Source: DASZZX01 sp036260415
Lineage (GTDB): Bacteria; Actinomycetota; Nitriliruptoria; Nitriliruptorales; JAHWKO01
NCBI GenBank assembly: GCA_036260415.1
Contig: DASZZX010000012.1
Location: 1-6,970 of the forward strand
Direction of reading: 5' to 3'
DNA: 6,970 nucleotides
The translations under genes were made by a program, and so were the position numbers. The notes beneath the pieces are model-generated. The model had not been told where the DNA came from. It saw only the letters and a program-made list of their open reading frames with translations, and ran no database searches. Within the stretch, counting starts at the first letter, position 1. Each line of letters begins with the position of its first letter. Below are positions 4,036-6,970 of this stretch, one piece after another.

Positions 4036-6882
4036 CTAGATCCCCACTGCCAGCCCGGCGAGCTGCCGGGTCGTGTCCATCGCTTCGTCGAGCCCGATGG
4101 GCCGGTCGTCGCCGGCGAGCCGGCGCACGCCTTGGAGGACCAGGTCGACCTCCATCCGGTTGGCGTGCGGATCGAGCAGCTGGAGCGCATGGTGGTACAA
4201 GCCCGCGGCCAGCCTCGGGTGGTGGTGACGCTCGTACGTCGTCCCGAGCGACAGCACGTAGGCGCCCATCCCACCCACGTGCCCGGACGCTCGCGTCTCG
4301 TCCTCCGTCTGGCGGAACAGCGCGGTGGCCTTCGCAGCGTCACCCCGCGCCAGCGCGAGCAGCGCCCGGCACTCACGGACGTGGGTCCGCTCGTGCGGGT
4401 CCTGCAACCGGTCGAGCAGGCGCTCGGCCACGGACAGCTCCTCGGCCGCCGAGTCCGGGTCGCCGCGCAGCATCCCCACATGGAACAGACCCATCGAGGT
4501 CTCGGCCTGGCCGGAGGCCTCGCGGACCTGGTCGATCAGGACTCGGGCCTTGCCGTACAGCTCCGCGGCCCGGTCGAGGTCGCCCGACAGCAGGGCGCGG
4601 TGCGCCAGCAGTGACAGCGTGAACGCGGTCCCCCATGGGTTGGCCGCCTGATGGAACAGGCTCAGCGCCTCCTCGAGCACCGGGCCGGGATCGGCGCCGT
4701 GGAGCAGCATGACCTCCCCGAGTACGGCCAGACCGACAGCCCTCCCCCAGGACCCGCCGATGGAGCGGAAGGCCGCCACGGCGTCCCGTGCGCAGGATTC
4801 GGCTTCCGCGTGGCGTAGCTCGGTCATCGCGACCAGGGAACGCACCAGCTGGGCGAGGCCGTGGGCCTCCGTGTCGGGTGTCGCGCCGAGGGCCTCGCGG
4901 GCGGCCTCGAGAGACGTGCGGGTGGCATCGAGATCGCTGCGGCGCCACGCGAACACGGCGGCCCAAGCGTGCGCACGCGCGAGGAGCACGGACGGAGACG
5001 CGGCGGCCGCCACGGCCCGGGCGAGGGCATCCGACGCTTCCGTCCAGTCGCCCCGCACGAACCAGACCCATCCCAGCGATGTCGCCATGCGGAGGGCGGG
5101 TTCGGGGTCCGTGTCCTGCAGGGTCCAGTCGAACGCCGCCCGAAGGTTGCCGTGCTCCTCCTCGAGACGGTCGAGCGCTTCGGTGTGGCCGTCTCGGGCG
5201 GTCGCGGCGAGGTCCTCGACGAGGTCGAGGAAGTGCCGGGCGTGCGCACCGCGGAGGGCGGCGACCTCGCCAGCCTCGGCGAGCCGGTCCATGGCGTACT
5301 GGCGGACGGTCTCCAGCAGCCGGTAGCGGTTGCCGCCCGGAGCGTCGACCACCACGATGAGCGACCGGTCCACCAGCCGGCTCAGCACGTCGAGCACGTC
5401 GGCGGCATCCAGCGCGTCCCCTTCGCAGACGCGCTCCGCCGACTCGAGCTGCCAACCGCCGGAGAAGACCGCCAGCCGTCGGAGCAGGACTCGTTCCTGC
5501 TGGGTGAGCAGGTCATGGCTCCAGTCCATCGCCGCCTGGAGGGTCTGCTGTCGGGGGAGCAAGCTGCGTCCTCCGCCGGTGAGCAGCCGGAAGCGATCGT
5601 GGAGTCGGTCCGCGATCTGGCCCAGCGACAGCACCTTCACCCGCGCCGCCGCCAGTTCGAGCGCAAGCGGGATCCCGTCCAGGCGGCGCACGATCTGCGC
5701 GGCCGCTGCGATGTCGGCGTGGGTGGGGTGCAGGTCGGGGCGCACCGCGCGGGCGCGGTCGAGCAGGAGCTCCATCGCCGGATAGCTGAGGAGCGCGGCG
5801 TCGCCGTCGACGTCCTCGTCGGGGAACGGCAGGGAGGGCAGGGCGACGATGGTTTCGCCCTGCAGACCGAGGCCCTCACGGCTGGTGGCCAAGATCGTCG
5901 CCGACTCGCAGCTGGCCAGGATCGTCCTGGCCAGGTCCGCGCAGGTCTGCAGCAGGTGCTCGCAGTTGTCGAGGATCAGCAGGACCGTGTGGTCCCTCAG
6001 CTCGTCCAGGAGCGTCTCGACGGGGCGGCGGTCGGATTCCTCTCGTGTTCTGATGGCATCGAGCACGGCGCTCGTCACGGCGTCGCGGTCGGTGATCGCC
6101 GCCAGCTCCACCAGCCACACGCCGTCGGGGTAGGCGTCGGTGAGGTCGGCCGCGGCTTGCAGGGCGAGCCGCGACTTGCCCGAGCCGCCGATCCCCGTCA
6201 GTGTCACCAGCCGATGGTCGGCGAGGGCCGCCTTCAGCCCCGCCAGCTCCACCGCCCGGTCGACGAAGCTGGTCAGCTGGACCGGCAGGTTGTGGCGGCG
6301 GGCGTCCAGGGTGCGCAGCGGCGGGAACGCGTCGGGCAGGTCGGGCAAGAGCAGCTGGTGGATGCGCTCCGGGCGGGTGAGGTCCTTCAGCTGGTGGGCG
6401 CCGAGGTCGCGCACGGCGGCCTCGTCCGGGAGCCGGTCGCGGAGCAACTCGACGGCGGTTCCGGAGAGGAGGACCTGGCCGCCGTGGCCGGCGGACAGAA
6501 GCCTCGCCACACGGTTGACGGCCGGGCCGAAGTAGTCCCGGTCGCGGATCTCGGCCGCCCCGGCGTGCAGGGCGGCGCGCACGCGGATCGGCGCCACCAC
6601 CCCCCACGGTTCGTCGGCGAGAGCTCTTTGGATGCCCCAGGCGGCCAGCACCGCAGCCAGCGGGTCCTCGAAGGTGGCGCAGAACGCGTCACCGATCGTC
6701 TTGAACACGTACCCGTCGTGCCGCTCGATCGCCGAGCGCAGGAGCTCGTCGTGGCGTGCCACGGCGACCTCCATCGCCTCTGGGTGCTCCTCCCACCGAC
6801 GTGTGCTGCCCTCGATGTCGGTGAACAGGAACGTCACGACGCCGCTGGGCGGCGGACGGGAGAGGGGCTGGTCGTCGAGCAC
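4036..6882 (-). CDS. Class III adenylate cyclase - STAND (NB-ARC-like) ATPase - TPR-like signalling protein
   Basis: This is an intact 948-residue protein. Residues about 14-180 are a class III nucleotidyl cyclase domain. FLFTDIEGST supplies the first metal Asp (D22). KTIGDAF supplies K61 and the second metal Asp (D65). RDYFGPAVNRVAR supplies D116, which with K61 fits adenine recognition, and the transition-state residues N123 and R127, so cAMP synthesis is expected. Residues about 195-430 are a STAND-type ATPase of the COG3903 sort: Walker A GIGGSGKS (230-237), Walker B LLILDN (301-306), ATSRE (332-336) and GIPLALELAA (403-412). From about 530 to the end the sequence is Ala/Arg/Leu-rich helical pairs resembling TPR repeats. 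No LuxR or SARP DNA-binding domain is visible, and there is no membrane segment, so a soluble sensor that gates cyclase output is likely. The start is GTG 6882-6880. Upstream in frame there is a TGA and no other usable start codon. GGGG about 5 nt upstream is a weak ribosome binding site. The signal sensed is unknown; the oxidase downstream suggests metal or redox, as inference only. Confidence 0.96.
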   Translation of the reverse strand: MLDDQPLSRPPPSGVVTFLFTDIEGSTRRWEEHPEAMEVAVARHDELLRSAIERHDGYVFKTIGDAFCATFEDPLAAVLAAWGIQRALADEPWGVVAPIRVRAALHAGAAEIRDRDYFGPAVNRVARLLSAGHGGQVLLSGTAVELLRDRLPDEAAVRDLGAHQLKDLTRPERIHQLLLPDLPDAFPPLRTLDARRHNLPVQLTSFVDRAVELAGLKAALADHRLVTLTGIGGSGKSRLALQAAADLTDAYPDGVWLVELAAITDRDAVTSAVLDAIRTREESDRRPVETLLDELRDHTVLLILDNCEHLLQTCADLARTILASCESATILATSREGLGLQGETIVALPSLPFPDEDVDGDAALLSYPAMELLLDRARAVRPDLHPTHADIAAAAQIVRRLDGIPLALELAAARVKVLSLGQIADRLHDRFRLLTGGGRSLLPRQQTLQAAMDWSHDLLTQQERVLLRRLAVFSGGWQLESAERVCEGDALDAADVLDVLSRLVDRSLIVVVDAPGGNRYRLLETVRQYAMDRLAEAGEVAALRGAHARHFLDLVEDLAATARDGHTEALDRLEEEHGNLRAAFDWTLQDTDPEPALRMATSLGWVWFVRGDWTEASDALARAVAAAASPSVLLARAHAWAAVFAWRRSDLDATRTSLEAAREALGATPDTEAHGLAQLVRSLVAMTELRHAEAESCARDAVAAFRSIGGSWGRAVGLAVLGEVMLLHGADPGPVLEEALSLFHQAANPWGTAFTLSLLAHRALLSGDLDRAAELYGKARVLIDQVREASGQAETSMGLFHVGMLRGDPDSAAEELSVAERLLDRLQDPHERTHVRECRALLALARGDAAKATALFRQTEDETRASGHVGGMGAYVLSLGTTYERHHHPRLAAGLYHHALQLLDPHANRMEVDLVLQGVRRLAGDDRPIGLDEAMDTTRQLAGLAVGI

Positions 6883-6914
6883 GGCATCCCCACGGCGTCT
6901 GAGGGGAGCGGCGC

Positions 6915-6943
6915 ATGCTCCGGCCGTGTGGAGCCTCTGTCAA
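6915..6943 (-). promoter_or_regulatory. Candidate sigma-70-type promoter of the cyclase-oxidase operon
   Basis: In minus-strand sense a perfect -35 TTGACA (6943-6938) is followed after exactly 17 bp by GAGCAT (6920-6915). That matches TATAAT at the important second and last positions and at the fifth. Transcription would begin near 6908, giving a leader of about 25 nt before the GTG start. The weak -10 suggests low basal activity or a need for an activator. Confidence 0.5.
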
Positions 6944-6952
6944 GAGGACCAC
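6928..6952. promoter_or_regulatory. Imperfect dyad centred on the -35 element, possible operator
   Basis: CCTCT (6934-6938) and AGAGG (6943-6947) flank a 4-base centre. The outer GTGG (6928-6931) and CCAC (6949-6952) are also complementary, with spacers of two bases and one base. The 25-bp dyad covers the -35 hexamer of the candidate promoter, a position suited to a repressor dimer. No specific regulator family can be named from the sequence. Confidence 0.4.
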
Positions 6953-6970
6953 GGTTCAGGGAGCAACCGC

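Noticed and set aside
2225..4039. Open frame of 604 codons on the plus strand, rich in His and Val
   Set aside because: It is antisense to the intact multicopper oxidase and runs straight through the duplication. Its composition is what the complement of biased GC-rich codons gives. It shows no domain.
4036..4300. C-terminal DNA-binding domain on the cyclase-ATPase protein
   Set aside because: The last residues read as helical repeat and a short tail. No helix-turn-helix pattern was found.
2814..4481. Open frame of 555 codons on the minus strand, Arg/Pro/Ala-rich
   Set aside because: It is an out-of-frame shadow crossing the end of the cyclase and most of the oxidase, both clearly coded in other frames.
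4373..5455. Open frame of 360 codons on the minus strand within the cyclase gene
   Set aside because: It is a +1 shadow of the helical-repeat region with low-complexity Arg/Gly/Pro content.
5876..6607. Open frame of 243 codons on the minus strand within the cyclase gene
   Set aside because: It is a shadow frame over the cyclase and ATPase domains, which are conserved motif by motif in the main frame.

Overview
The window is very GC-rich DNA (about 70% by eye). It has GTG and TTG starts, clear Shine-Dalgarno motifs and strong G/C preference at third codon positions. Together with the gene families seen, this points to an actinobacterium, probably not a well-studied model genus. Everything I can support as a gene lies on the minus strand, so the biological reading order runs from the right edge to the left edge.

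Right part (about 4036-6952): a promoter-like TTGACA-N17-GAGCAT pair, with an imperfect dyad centred on its -35 element, precedes a 948-residue signalling protein. That protein has an N-terminal class III adenylate cyclase domain with all catalytic residues visible, then a STAND/NB-ARC-type ATPase, then a long helical TPR-like region. Fourteen bases after its stop, behind a strong ribosome binding site, comes an intact three-domain multicopper oxidase (2378-4021). All four copper motifs are present, it carries a Met/His-rich insert, and it has no export signal. The two genes look like one transcription unit.

Middle (1418-2441): an alpha/beta hydrolase was originally coupled to the oxidase by an ATGA stop/start overlap. 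An 84-bp near-perfect direct repeat with an 85-bp period now separates them. It duplicated the oxidase 3' end together with the hydrolase start. The hydrolase can only be read by switching frame about five times, so it is broken as sequenced.

Left part (1-1417): an unassigned spacer of about 240 bp is followed by a second broken gene, a cyclase/kynurenine-formamidase-like hydrolase with three frameshifts and one in-frame stop. After another spacer comes the 5' part of a DUF4383-type small membrane protein that runs off the left edge.

The most notable points are the cyclase-STAND-TPR fusion in an apparent operon with a copper oxidase, the duplicated gene junction carrying a perfect hairpin, and the clustering of frame lesions in about 0.5-2.3 kb next to 4.5 kb of clean coding sequence. 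The last could mean real gene decay or local sequence error. I see no mobile element, CRISPR array, tRNA or rRNA.
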